A program made the translations under genes and the position numbers. From Allomyces macrogynus ATCC 38327 (taxonomy: Eukaryota > Blastocladiomycota > Blastocladiomycetes > Blastocladiales > Blastocladiaceae), in the NCBI GenBank assembly GCA_000151295.1, contig GG745344.1, positions 713,043 to 777,042 of the forward strand: a stretch of DNA of 64,000 nt, read 5' to 3'. Positions 54,991 to 64,000 of the stretch are shown here, one piece after another. Every line of letters begins with the position of its first letter. Within the stretch, counting starts at the first letter, position 1. A model generated the notes under the pieces. The model did not search any database, was not told where the DNA came from, and was given only the letters and a program-made list of their open reading frames with translations.

Positions 54991-56593
54991 TCAGCTCGAC
55001 TTGGATGTCGCCGCCGAGGTTGCATTGTTGATGAGCTGCAACACTTTCTGAATCTCGGCAAACTGCGACAAGTTCACGGGGCACGCAAACGCCTGCGTGT
55101 CCTTGTAGGGGTACTTGTACCCGAACGGCTTCAACATGGCGAGCCCGACCTTGAGCTCGTAGTAGACGCTCAGCTGCCCACCGCCCGGCGACCCGGACTG
55201 GGCGCCGCACGCCGTGAGCATGCCCGACAAGAACGTCGACTGCGACTGTTGCTGCAAGTTCCAGGTGAACGTGACGGGGAAGTTGATGGGCGTCGTCGCC
55301 TTGGACTCGATGTGAATATCGGTCGCGGTGCCATTGGCGATCCGGTCGGCGTCCTTGGACTGCGCCGACGACGGGTACCCCGCCATATCGAGCGACGCGA
55401 TTCCGATCCCGAGCGCGTTCGGGTTGTTGACGGAAAACACAAAGTCCCAGTTGATGTTGACCGTGGCCGTGGCCGTGTTGAGCACGAGCGGTGACCGGTC
55501 GGTCGGTGCCTGTGCCTTGACAAACTGCACGGTCGGGATCTTGATGTACCAGAAGAGGAACGCGGCGGCCGCACCGATCGCGACGATCAGGAAAATCAAC
55601 ACGCCGCAGCAGCAGCACATGAAACTGCCGCCGCAGCAGCAGCACCCGCACGCGCGCGATCCGGCCGCACACCGGTCGCGGTGCCGCGGCAATGACGGCG
55701 CAGCTGGTGCACCGAAATGCGGGCTCGACGTCGACAAGAACGGTGTCGGTGTGGGTGCCGGCGGGGTCGCCATGGCCACGGGTGCCGGCGACGAGTTGTA
55801 CGAGTGACCAACGCTATTCGACCGCATCGCGGCGAGAGACGCGGCCGTGTGCCCACCAGCACGTGCGCCCTCGGGGACTACCTTGTAGACGCCAATGATA
55901 TTCTCCGAGTTGGATCGTGCGAGCTTGGCCGCCTCAGCCGCGCGCTGCTCCTCACGCTCGCGCAGTTGCTGGTCGCGGTAGTACTGCTCGCGCGCCGATC
56001 GCTCGTGCGCGTCGTTAGGGTCAAACGCCGACGGCGCAAACAGGACACTGCCGCCCACCTCCGACTCGTTGTCGTGCGGGGCCAGCGGCTCCGACGAATC
56101 GTTGTACGGCGAAGCGCCAGGATGGCCTGCGTTGCTGCGGTACGACAGCTGGTGCGTCAGGCCGCCAGAACCAGTGTTATACGACGTGACAGGCGGCGAA
56201 GCCGCGTACTGCGCCGGCGGCGTGCCGAACGCTGCGACCGGGGGCGTGCCGTACCGTGCAGGCGGCGTGCCGTACGGCTGCTGTTGCAGCGGTGGGGTCG
56301 CGGTCGCTTGGTAGGGTGCCGGCGCCGGCTGCTGGTGCTGCAGCTGCATGACCTGCTGCGACAGGTTCTGCGGCGGGGGCATGTAGTTGGACGTTCCCGT
56401 CAGGTAGCTGCCGACGTCGGACGAGCTGTCGCCCACGGTCGATGGCGGCGCGGCGCCGTAGGGCGACGGGTACCCGTACGCGGCGGTCGGGTTGGTGGGC
56501 GGCACGCGCGCCGACCCGGTTCGTTGCGGCTGCTGCATCTGCGGCTGCGGGTAGGCCTGCGGTTGCGAATACGCTTGCGGTTGCGAGTACATG

Positions 56594-56625
<32 letters not shown>

Positions 56626-56730
56626 ATATTGCGCTTGCTGCGATTGCTGTTGGTTGTACTGGTACTGCGGTTGCTGATATTGTTGGCCGGGTGGTGGCGG
56701 CGCGCCGTACGGGCTGCCCGCGTTGTACAT
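54991..56730 (-). CDS. PolyQ, Cys-rich membrane protein with LEA_2/WHy-like domain
   Basis: Single exon, 579 residues. Residues 1-~270 are Gln/Pro/Tyr/Ala-rich and disordered, with a run of ten Gln (QQQQQQQQQQ, residues ~37-46) and short Gly-Thr-Pro-Pro repeats (YGTPP, FGTPP). A charged segment (RSAREQYYRDQQLREREEQ) follows. A Cys cluster (ACGCCCCGGSFMCCCCG, ~360-376) sits directly before one membrane span (VLIFLIVAIGAAAAFLFWYI); such clusters are typical palmitoylation sites. The C-terminal ~170 residues (ATATVNINWDFVFSVNNPNA, then TPINFPVTFTWNLQQQSQ) resemble the LEA14/WHy beta-sandwich seen in LEA_2 and NDR1/HIN1-like membrane proteins. A type II topology with the domain outside or in the lumen is inferred. 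Family assignment by fold pattern only. Confidence 0.7.
56588..56622. repeat. CTG/CAG trinucleotide run (polyQ codons)
   Basis: About ten pure CTG units on the plus strand, read as CAG codons for the Gln run of the membrane protein on the minus strand. Confidence 0.9.
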
Positions 56731-57332
56731 GGTGGAGAATGTTCTGTGCCCTCACTGCAGCGAGTTGCGCGGGTTGGGTCGTGGTGGGCGTCGCGGTGGA
56801 TGGGGAGAGCAGCGTTGATGGCGAGCGTGGTTTGTGGTGCCAAACTGCCAAGGCGCCGAAGATGGGGCCGCTTCTCAATGGAGCAACACAACGCCACACA
56901 CAAATCGGTGCAACACCGCACCGCAGCCCTACCTTTTGCCATGGTTTCTGGTCTCGTTCTCTTCCCTCGCTCCCGCTTGGCAAACTCGCCAACGGCATAC
57001 TTCTGGAAGTTTTTTAAGGTCGTCGGGCGACAAGCAGAATGGCCAGAGCGCTGACGGGGAAGGACCGCCGCGCGAACGACCATTTGCACGCTTCGGATGA
57101 GGGCGCCCCAATCGCGGCCAAGTGCTCGCCACGATTCCCGCACGAAAGAGCGGGTTTCTTGGCACGTCGCTGACGTTCTCCACCAGAAAAGAAGTTCACC
57201 AGAGACGAATTGATTTGGGTGATGCGTGGCCAAACGGGCCAACGACTGCAAACAGAAATGGTCATGACATCTTTGATCGTGCAAAAAAGGCCCCGTAGCG
57301 TCAACTGCTGCCTGCTACGACTGCTCTACATC
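56731..57332. other. intergenic, promoter of the Cys-rich membrane protein
   Basis: 602 bases. Nothing was recognised beyond ordinary flanking sequence. Confidence 0.4.
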
Positions 57333-58145
57333 TTACAGTGCGAATGCTGCGACGGCCGCAAAGACCGCGGCCGCGACCGCCACCGCCGACGACACGGGTG
57401 CGGCCATGCCCGCAGCCGACGACTTGGTGTCACCCGACTTGCCACTGTCCGGGGTCGACGACGAGCCCGAGTTGCTCGACCCGTTACTCGATCCGTTGTT
57501 GCTGGAGTTGTTGGTGCTCGACGAGCTCGACGCGCCCGAGACCGACAGCGCGACACACCCGACCTGCTTGCCACTCGCGTCCGTGAGGACGAGTGACTTC
57601 TTGTCGAGCGCAGCCGCCGAGAGCGACGGGTCAATGATCACGCGCGTCGCCGACGCCTGGTCATTGTTGACCTGGTTCTGCGTCGCCAAAAAGTTGCCGT
57701 TCGAGACCGACTTGGTTGCCGACAAGGCGCCGTACTTGCCGGACAGATCACCCGTCGCATACGCCCGACCAGTCGCTGCCGGAACGTCGCGGCGTCTGCG
57801 CGCCTGCGCGTATTTGCGGCGGCGCCGTGCGCTACTCGCTATTTGATAGCCCACACAAGTTTTCTGACCATGTTTTGGCCCTTTCTGTGTCTTGGGTGGC
57901 ACCTTGGCAATGGTCGAGGCGGCAGTCGCCCCAGGAGAGACGACACCAAGGTACTTGGGGTTGGTGTCGGCGCGGTAGCCCTGATCGGTGATGGTGACGG
58001 CAAACGTGCCGGACCCACCAGACGGAGTCACGGTGGCGGCAGCCGACGCGGCAGCGGCCGTCGGGGTCGCGGCTGCCGCGGTCAGGGTGGCCGCCGACAG
58101 GATGACCGCGAGGGCGGCAAGGAACATGGCGCGGCTGGAGGTCAT
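57333..58145 (-). CDS. Secreted GPI-anchored protein, Cu-only SOD-like
   Basis: 270 residues as a continuous frame. It has a signal peptide (MTSSRAMFLAALAVILSAAT), a folded part, a Ser/Asn/Gly-rich stalk (SSSSSTNNSSNNGSSNGSS) and a C-terminal hydrophobic tail preceded by small residues (SSAAGMAAPVSSAVAVAAAV). That is the layout of a GPI-anchored cell-surface protein. The block GDLSGKYGAL followed by RVIIDPSLSA, SLVLTDASGKQVGCVALS resembles the SGKHG...DP...SxVxHxxxxxxxxC pattern of fungal extracellular Cu-only superoxide dismutases. The metal-binding histidines of that family are not evident, so activity is doubtful. An odd basic stretch (ARRRRKYAQARRRRDV) coincides with a possible intron (donor after IAK, TAG acceptor near 57849) whose removal would shift the frame, so the middle of the model is unsure. 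A paralogue lies at 59851-60419. Confidence 0.6.
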   Translation of the reverse strand: MTSSRAMFLAALAVILSAATLTAAAATPTAAAASAAATVTPSGGSGTFAVTITDQGYRADTNPKYLGVVSPGATAASTIAKVPPKTQKGPKHGQKTCVGYQIASSARRRRKYAQARRRRDVPAATGRAYATGDLSGKYGALSATKSVSNGNFLATQNQVNNDQASATRVIIDPSLSAAALDKKSLVLTDASGKQVGCVALSVSGASSSSSTNNSSNNGSSNGSSNSGSSSTPDSGKSGDTKSSAAGMAAPVSSAVAVAAAVFAAVAAFAL

Positions 58146-59850
58146 GGTTGGTGTTGGTGGTGCGCTGGGAGGCGTGCAAGGTGGTACTTGGGAGATGCTG
58201 CCAAACGGCCGACGGTCAGCGGGTGCGGTCCTGTATTGAGTGCGCGTTGAGCCCGAGTGTTGCTGCCGCTGTGAGCGCGTGCGTGCCCCCGCGCGGGATG
58301 ACATGGTTGGTACGCCGTCCCGCGCTGACTTTCGCCGGCCCCCTTGGATGGCGCTTGCGGTCCGGCGTGGTCGTCAGGCGCAGTCAGGCGCGAGCAGAAG
58401 CGGTGCGCGGCGGTGCGCTACGCAGCTTGTGTTCTACTGCCAAGCCTAGCACGCCTTCACTGGAAAAGCATCCCGGACCGGGTTCTGCCTGGGCAAACAC
58501 ACGCCCCCCTTTGTCAAACGACCTGCCGGCAGTCTGGAATAAAACACTCGGCGGAGCAGCGGATGGAGACTGCCAAGACGCGCGTGCAGCAGGGGGTGCC
58601 GATAGTGTGGGCAGGGGTGCTGGCGGAGCCCGCGAAGGTGTCGACCATGGTAGAGTGCGCGTTGATGCGTTTGCGGCTGGCCTAGAAGCGGAGACTGGGC
58701 GGAGAAGCAGGAGATCATATGCCCATCACAATCCCTTGCCGACGCATCCTGCACGTCGAAGACAGTGGAAGGGGCAACTGCAACAGCACAAGCGGCTGGA
58801 GCACAGCGGCAACTCGTTGTGAATATCACGTGTTGCACGATTTGCCTGAGAGACGGAAGAGCGGGGTCGTGGGCGAGCTTGTTGGGTTCCTCTGGCGAGT
58901 TGCTTCAATTTGTTGTGAGCCTCGTCCTCGGCCGACCTGGCGGTGGGGTGCAACAAACCTGTTGGCCATGTGGTGCAGCCCGCGCTGGCGCAGTTCACCA
59001 TTCATGATGCGGCTCAGAGAGTGACCAGCATGGATCCGTGTGTCATATCTCAACATCCAGCAGAATCGTTTGCCCGTCATCCGACCTTATCGAACTGGAC
59101 CGCGCCGCAAAAAAAAAAGAAGAAAGCGATTTGGTCTTCTCCACTGGCAGATCGCGCTCGCTCTGGAGACGCTGGTTCCAAACGGATGGCCTGTTTACTC
59201 ACCAAGGCCACTACACCAATCCACGCCTTGAAATCCTACACCGACCCATATGCAATTCAAACCCCTCATATTTCGTGCGGGCGTCTAGTTTGGATTGTTT
59301 AAACTGGCCGTCAACTCTGTGCAGGCAGGTGCCAGGCCAGTTCAAGGCTAGGAATGCACTTGATCCTGCATGGGGGGTCAATGTGATTAGGGCTTTGGCT
59401 CTTGTGATGTACGTGCTCCTTCAGGACTATTGCCTTTTGAATTTATTGTCTTCGAGTCCGCTGCGACATGTGTGCTCTATTTACTTCCTCTCCCGGTCCA
59501 GTGTCGATCACGCTCAAGAGTGGACGTGGTGATCGTTGCACAATTCGCTCACTTCCCTCACGGTTATGTTTCCGTGAGTGCCGCTATTTATGAGCGCAAG
59601 CGACGCTAGGTTCCGTCGGTCTGACTGTGACAATTCGCGCTTGTCAAACGACAAAATCAGCCTGGCTTTACTGAGACCGATGTCAGCGACTGCTGTCGCT
59701 CAATAATCGGCAAACGTTGCGACCAACACACAGACAGGTTGGGTGGACAAGAGAGAAAAATGATGACAAAATGATGAAATGGGATGAAGTGGCTTGACTT
59801 GAACGTATTTTCTGCTGCTGTGCGCGACGACTTGCTCTGCCCTGACCGAC
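58146..59850. other. 1.7-kb gene-free, AT-richer region
   Basis: Between the two secreted paralogues. From about 59040 to 59800 base composition drops visibly below that of the rest of the window, and every frame is broken by stops or low in motif content. A perfect 7-bp inverted repeat (CTCACGG, loop of 8, CCGTGAG) lies at 59557-59578. No transposase or reverse transcriptase motif was found. It may be a decayed mobile element or simply the promoter region of the first paralogue. Confidence 0.5.
59557..59578. repeat. Short perfect inverted repeat (hairpin)
   Basis: CTCACGG - TTATGTTT - CCGTGAG within the AT-richer region: a 7-bp stem with an 8-base loop. It has no following T-run, and no function can be assigned. 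Confidence 0.7.
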
Positions 59851-60419
59851 TTAGCTGTCGATGAGCGCGAGACAGGCCAAATGGCGAACCGGGGCGTTGG
59901 CCGTCATCACGACGAGAGTTTTGCCGTTGTGCTGCACAGTTAAGAGGGTCGGATCCATGACGACGCGTGTGACCCCCGCCTTGTCATTGTTCGACTGCGT
60001 CTCCGAGATGATTGTGTTCTGGTTGCTGACGCTCACCGTGGCAAGAAAACCGTACTTGCCCGCGAGGTTGCCCGACGCGTAGGCCGCCCTGTTGGCGCTC
60101 GACGCGACGACATCGCCGCGGCCCTGTGCGTCACACGCGGCCTTGGCCGTGCACGCCTCGCGAATCGTAAAGTCGAGCCCATCATCGAGCAGAAGTTCTT
60201 GGCGGTGACTTCCACCTTGGCAATGGCTGCGGGCGCGGCAGCGCCTGGAGTACCGGCGAGGAAATCAGAGTGCGCGTTGGCATTGTAGAACTCGTCGCTG
60301 TTCCCAATGGTCTTGAGGTCAAGCAGCGGGTTCGCGATTGGCGTGGCCGTGGTGAGGACGGCGGTTGACAGGACGAGCGCGAGGGCGGCGGCGAGAATGG
60401 CGCGAGCGTTGCAGGTCAT
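59851..60419 (-). CDS. Secreted paralogue of the SOD-like protein, frameshifted
   Basis: Starts at 60419 with a signal peptide (MTCNARAILAAALALVLSTA). It reads to IAKVEVTAKNF and then needs a one-base frame change near 60193-60199 to continue LLLDDGLDFTIREACTAKAA, CDAQGRGDVV, ASGNLAGKYGFLATVSVSNQ, VVMDPTLL and HLACLALIDS to the stop at 59851. The part after the shift aligns with the neighbour (GNLAGKYG/GDLSGKYG; TRVVMDP/TRVIIDP), showing they are paralogues. It lacks the Ser/Asn stalk and GPI tail, so it would be secreted and free. A TATA-like element on the minus strand (ATAAATA, 60520-60514) lies ~95 bases upstream of the start. Either a pseudogene or a gene with one sequencing indel. Confidence 0.55.
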
Positions 60420-61717
60420 GGTTGCATTGGTCGGTTGCGTTGGTTGGGTCGCTTGCGATGCCTGGTCGGTCGACGTGAGGTGGTGGAGAAGATTGCCGCG
60501 GGGGAGCCGCTGGTATTTATGGGAGGCCGGGTCGCGAATGGCCGCTGAGTCGTGTGCTCGACAAGATTCGCGGCAAAGCACAACAGCGAGCGCGACGCGA
60601 CTCTAGGATGGCTGTTTCGTCACCAAAGATGCCATGTGCGCAGCCGAGGTGCACCGAAAGATTGCCTTTGCGTTTGGCAGTGCAAAAGGTGGGAGAGGGG
60701 GCGAAGTCGATCATGAGCAAGTACGGCATCAGTCAACGACGGCGATGCGCGCCGATTGTTCGGGGTTGGAAAGACAAGCAATGTTTCCGGTTTGACGGTT
60801 TCAAACGGTCGCCACTCTAGGTGACGTGAACGAGCAGCGAAGTTGAACCACGGGCGGGGATGGCGAGGGCTCAGCCAAAGTGCGCGTGGGCACCCTTGCG
60901 GCTGACCGTGAACCGGGCGCATATTGCGAGGACAAGAACAGGAAAACGGTTGCGCAGAGGGACGCGGCACAGCCACAGCCTCCGCCAGCCTTATCCGCTT
61001 GGTCTCTGGCAGCGCTCACCTTCGCCAACAAACGCAGCATCGACGTTTGTTTCTTACAACGCTCGCTTGGCAGCAAGCGGGGTGCGAGTGGTACTGGCTG
61101 ACGGCGGATTGCGGTTTCGGCGCGCTGCTCACACGCCCGCGGCCATCAAGCATGACCCTCTCTACCTGCGCCAGTATCGCGTCTGCACGGCGCGGCTGAC
61201 CTCGTCACTTTGCTTGGTAGATCAAGATACGCGACGCGGTCGCGTGTTGTGCCTGTCAGAGCTCTCGCTTCTTTTTCGTCCAAGTCGCACGCACGTGCTG
61301 GGTTTCCGAGCGCGGGACTTTTCGGCGGGTTGGTGCGTCGATCCTGTGGCTTCCCACAGTCTCGTCGCACAGAAATCCGTGCAAACGAAGGCCATTTCTA
61401 TGCGAACTACTGTGCTCTACACGAGCCACACCCTAGGTTTCGGGAATTTGCGGGCCAGGATCGGCGCGGTGATGTGGACACTCAGTCGGCTTTCGGCTTT
61501 CGCGTTGCTGATCCGCTGTTGCCTTCAAGTTCTTCGCAAACCCTGAAGCGGATCGATCTGTTGCATGGACGAGAGAAGGGGCCGAGAACCCACCGCCGCT
61601 CAAACGCAAGTCTTTCAAGTCGGCTGCCGCACACCGCCACCACTTTTCAAGACGTGACGCCGTGCGCCCGTTTGCTCTCTCTCTCGCCTCCCCGCGCTTG
61701 CCCACCCCGCCCCAACC
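60420..61717. promoter_or_regulatory. divergent intergenic region, SOD-like / aspartate aminotransferase
   Basis: 1.3 kb between head-to-head starts. A TATA-like ATAAATA at 60520-60514 faces the minus-strand gene. A CT-rich tract (CTCTCTCTCGCCTCCCC, about 61676-61692) lies just before the aminotransferase ATG. No other gene was recognised. Confidence 0.5.
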
Positions 61718-63210
61718 ATGTACTCGTGTGTCTCGTCTGCTGCGCGCACCGCGCGCGTGCCCGGCCTCGTGCGCCGCGCCGCGTCGACCTGGGCCAATGT
61801 TAAGATGGGCCCGCCCGATCCGATTCTCGGTGGTATGATCCTGCTTAGCACGTTCGCGCCATGCTCCTACACGAGGATCGTACGCGCTGACGTGCCCTGC
61901 GATCTGAAACATAGTCACCGAGGCGTTCAAGGCCGACACGAACCCGAAGAAGATGAACCTGGGCGTGGGTGCCTACCGTGACGACGCCGGCAAGCCCTAC
62001 GTACTCTCGTGCGTGCGCAAGGCCGAGCAGATCATGGCCAACAAGCACCTCGACAAGGAGTACCTTGGCATCACGGGTCTGCCCGAGTTCACCAAGGCCG
62101 CGGCGCGTCTGGCCTACGGCGAAGAGTCGTCGGTGCTCGACGAGAAGCGCGTACGTTTTACGTTTTCGTGCTTTTTGGGCTGCGTGATCGCGCCAACATT
62201 GATTCGACAAACGAGAACATTCTTCGCTGACGCACGTTTGCTCTTCTTGATTCACCCGACAACAGGTGGCGATCACGCAGTCGATTTCGGGCACGGGCGC
62301 GCTGCGCATTGGTGGCGAGTTCCTGAACCGGTGGTACCCGCACGCCAAGCGCATCTACCTGCCGACGCCGTCGTGGGGCAACCACACGCCGATTTTCCGC
62401 GACTCGGGGCTCGAGGTGCACGGGTACCGGTACTTTGACAAGTCGACCAACGGACTCGACATTGAGGGCCTGCTCGCCGACCTGAAGGCCGCGCCCGAGC
62501 GGTCGATTATCTTGCTGCACGCGTGCGCGCACAACCCGACCGGTGTCGACCCGACGCCCGAGCAGTGGAAGGCGATTCACGAGGCGATCGACGGCAAAGG
62601 CCACTACGCCTTCTTCGACATGGCCTACCAGGGCTTTGCCTCGGGCGACCCGCAGAAGGACGCATTTGCGCTGCGTCATTTCGCGTCGGAGGGTTCGATC
62701 GCCGGCGAGGGCCGTCTGTGCCTCGCGCAGTCGTTTGCCAAGAACATTGGTCTCTACGGTGAGCGTGTCGGCACGTTCTCGATTGTCTCGGCCGACGCCG
62801 AGGAGGCCAAGCGCGTCGAGTCGCAGCTCAAGATCCTTGTCCGCCCGATGTACTCGAACCCGCCCATGAACGGCGCGCGTATCGTCTCGACCGTGCTCAA
62901 CACGCCCGAGCTGCATGCCGAGTGGCGCGGCGAGGTCAAGCTCATGGCCGACCGTATCATCGCGATGCGTGCCGCGCTCCAGAACCACCTCGTCGACGAC
63001 TTCAACTCGAAGCTCAACTGGGAGCACATCACGTCGCAGATTGGCATGTTCTGCTACACGGGGCTCAAGCCCGAGGAGGTCGACCGCCTCAAGTCCGAGT
63101 TTGCCGTCTACCTGACGCGTGACGGCCGTATCTCGATTGCCGGTATCTCGTCGGGTAACGTCAAGTACCTCGCCGAGGCCATGCACAATGTCACCAAGGA
63201 CCGCGCCTAA
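61718..63210 (+). CDS. Mitochondrial aspartate aminotransferase
   Basis: Exons 61718-61832, 61915-62150 and 62266-63210 join to 431 residues. This PLP enzyme interconverts aspartate/2-oxoglutarate and oxaloacetate/glutamate and serves the malate-aspartate shuttle. The Arg/Ser/Ala-rich N-terminus ([20 protein letters not shown]) looks like a mitochondrial presequence and is followed by [15 protein letters not shown], the mature mitochondrial start. Catalytic landmarks are [75 protein letters not shown], and the PLP-lysine motif [31 protein letters not shown] and the C-terminal [12 protein letters not shown] with ISIAGI complete the fold. Confidence 0.96.
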
Positions 63211-63572
63211 ATGGCGTCGTCGCGAGGAGCCGTCGTGCGGGCAATGGGTCGTGCCGTTTGAGGGGGGTTTGTGTCCTGCCGCCCTCGCGTTCGTCCCTGC
63301 CGTCTTATGGATGGGACGTTGGCGGTGGGCCGACCATCCGCGATGCGGCTCCCCAGGACGGCCCAAAGGGAGGTCCGAGCGTCATGTTTTCGAATCGTGT
63401 TTCTCTCCTATATCACCTCATAGGCAACTTATTCTTGTCGTGTTGGTTTCATCGTTATTTTCCCGTCATTGATCGGCGGCCTCTGCTCTGCCCGTTCAGA
63501 TCAGTGTGTCAGGTCGCTCATTCTTCTCTTTCTTTTCTCAAATGGTGAACAAGCGTGAAATGTCGTGGAAGT
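63211..63572. other. 3' flanks of convergent genes
   Basis: 362 bases between the aminotransferase stop and the stop of the gene at the right edge. A T/C-rich stretch occurs toward 63530. No gene was recognised. Confidence 0.4.
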
Positions 63573-64000
63573 TCAAACAGAAATGAAGCAATCGTTTTTC
63601 ATTGTTCTCACCGCATATGCAAGCGAATCGGCACCGGGAGCCCACGCGTGCTCATGGACAATGCTACACGCAAACGTCGTGAGCGAGTCGGCCGCTTTCG
63701 CCTTGATCTGTTCGGGCGAGAGCCATGCAAGTGTCGGGCACCGGTTCTCGTCGAGCGCGATGGGCACCATATCCGCGAGCATTTCCACAATCATCGCGCA
63801 GAGCACCGTGTTCGTTTTCAGCGTCTCCATGGCCACGTCATTTGCAGATTTTCGTCCGAGAACGCAAACGCCGGGCCGACCGAATCGAGCAGGTGGAGGT
63901 TGAACGTGTCGCGCTTTGTGGCGGGCACGTTGCTGGCCAGGTGGGCTGTGACTTGCTTCATGAACGGGTTGCGCCCGGCAACTCGACGAACCGCGCTGTG
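63573..64000 (-). CDS. Unrecognised protein, 5' part outside window
   Basis: The 3' end of a minus-strand gene. The last ~90 codons read METLKTNTVLCAMIVEML, ADMVPIALDENRCPTLAWLS, PEQIKAKAADSLTTFACSIV and end KNDCFISV at the stop 63573. Further upstream a different frame looks protein-like (NPFMKQVTAHLASNVPATKR, then FNLHLLDSVGPAFAFSDENL) up to about 63850, where one extra or missing base in CTGCAAATGACG would connect the two. No GT-AG intron explains the switch. I do not recognise the family. Confidence 0.4.
   Translation of the reverse strand, partial: QRGSSSCRAQPVHEASHSPPGQQRARHKARHVQPPPARFGRPGVCVLGRKSANDVAMETLKTNTVLCAMIVEMLADMVPIALDENRCPTLAWLSPEQIKAKAADSLTTFACSIVHEHAWAPGADSLAYAVRTMKNDCFISV

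Noticed and set aside
59038..59532. 164-codon open frame in the AT-richer region
   Set aside because: No start context, signal or motif; Ser/Leu/Cys-rich composition unlike neighbouring genes.
1..64000. CRISPR arrays, rRNA genes, bacterial-type operons
   Set aside because: No regularly spaced repeats or rRNA-like sequence; spliced genes throughout show a eukaryotic nuclear genome.

Overview
The window is nuclear DNA from a GC-rich eukaryote with compact, intron-bearing genes. Introns are short (about 55-170 bases), and roughly two thirds of the donor sites I placed read GTRCG. Protein content is fungal-like: a GLTP most like fungal HET-C2, a large NAD-specific glutamate dehydrogenase, glycogenin, a HIG1 respirasome factor, and Utp4, Cwc15 and Tap42. 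A full-length ELMO/CED-12 protein, which Dikarya usually lack, is also present. Together with the GC content this points to an early-diverging zoosporic fungus (Blastocladiomycota-like). That placement is inference; no rRNA or other marker is present. All exon joins below were made by reading splice sites and checking phase by hand.

Layout. 1-10.6 kb, all minus strand: a YEATS-domain protein cut by the window edge, a glycolipid transfer protein, sphingolipid delta-4 desaturase, mitochondrial porin, and long-chain acyl-CoA synthetase. Three of these five act on lipids. 11.2-13.9 kb, plus: a ZNF830-like zinc-finger protein and a HIG1-domain respiratory factor. 14.6-24.0 kb: a 5'-truncated, frameshifted copy of NAD-glutamate dehydrogenase, an unrecognised protein of about 1,210 residues, and the intact dehydrogenase. 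25.7-34.8 kb: a TAF1C/Rrn6-like RNA polymerase I factor, complex I subunit NDUFB11/ESSS, Tap42/alpha4, and a glycogenin that probably carries a C-terminal membrane anchor. 37.1-45.6 kb: Cwc15, Utp4, ELMO, and mitochondrial ribosomal protein S9 interrupted by a 138-N gap. 45.9-50.6 kb: three unrecognised genes and a broken SAC-phosphatase fragment. 51-56.7 kb: ribosomal protein S11, an LYR protein, EB1, and a Cys-rich membrane protein with a polyQ N-terminus. 57.3-60.4 kb: two secreted paralogues resembling Cu-only superoxide dismutases, flanking a 1.7-kb AT-richer gene-free stretch. 61.7-64 kb: mitochondrial aspartate aminotransferase and a gene running off the right edge.

Most genes are housekeeping genes. 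Common themes are mitochondrial function (porin, HIG1, NDUFB11, uS9m, LYR, aspartate aminotransferase), ribosome and rRNA production (TAF1C-like, Utp4, S11, uS9m), splicing (Cwc15, ZNF830-like), and amino-nitrogen/2-oxoglutarate metabolism (glutamate dehydrogenase, aspartate aminotransferase). Several head-to-head pairs share spacers of 250-700 bases that probably act as bidirectional promoters. I found no CRISPR array, rRNA, convincing tRNA or intact transposon. Very long antisense open frames are a by-product of the high GC content and were left out.
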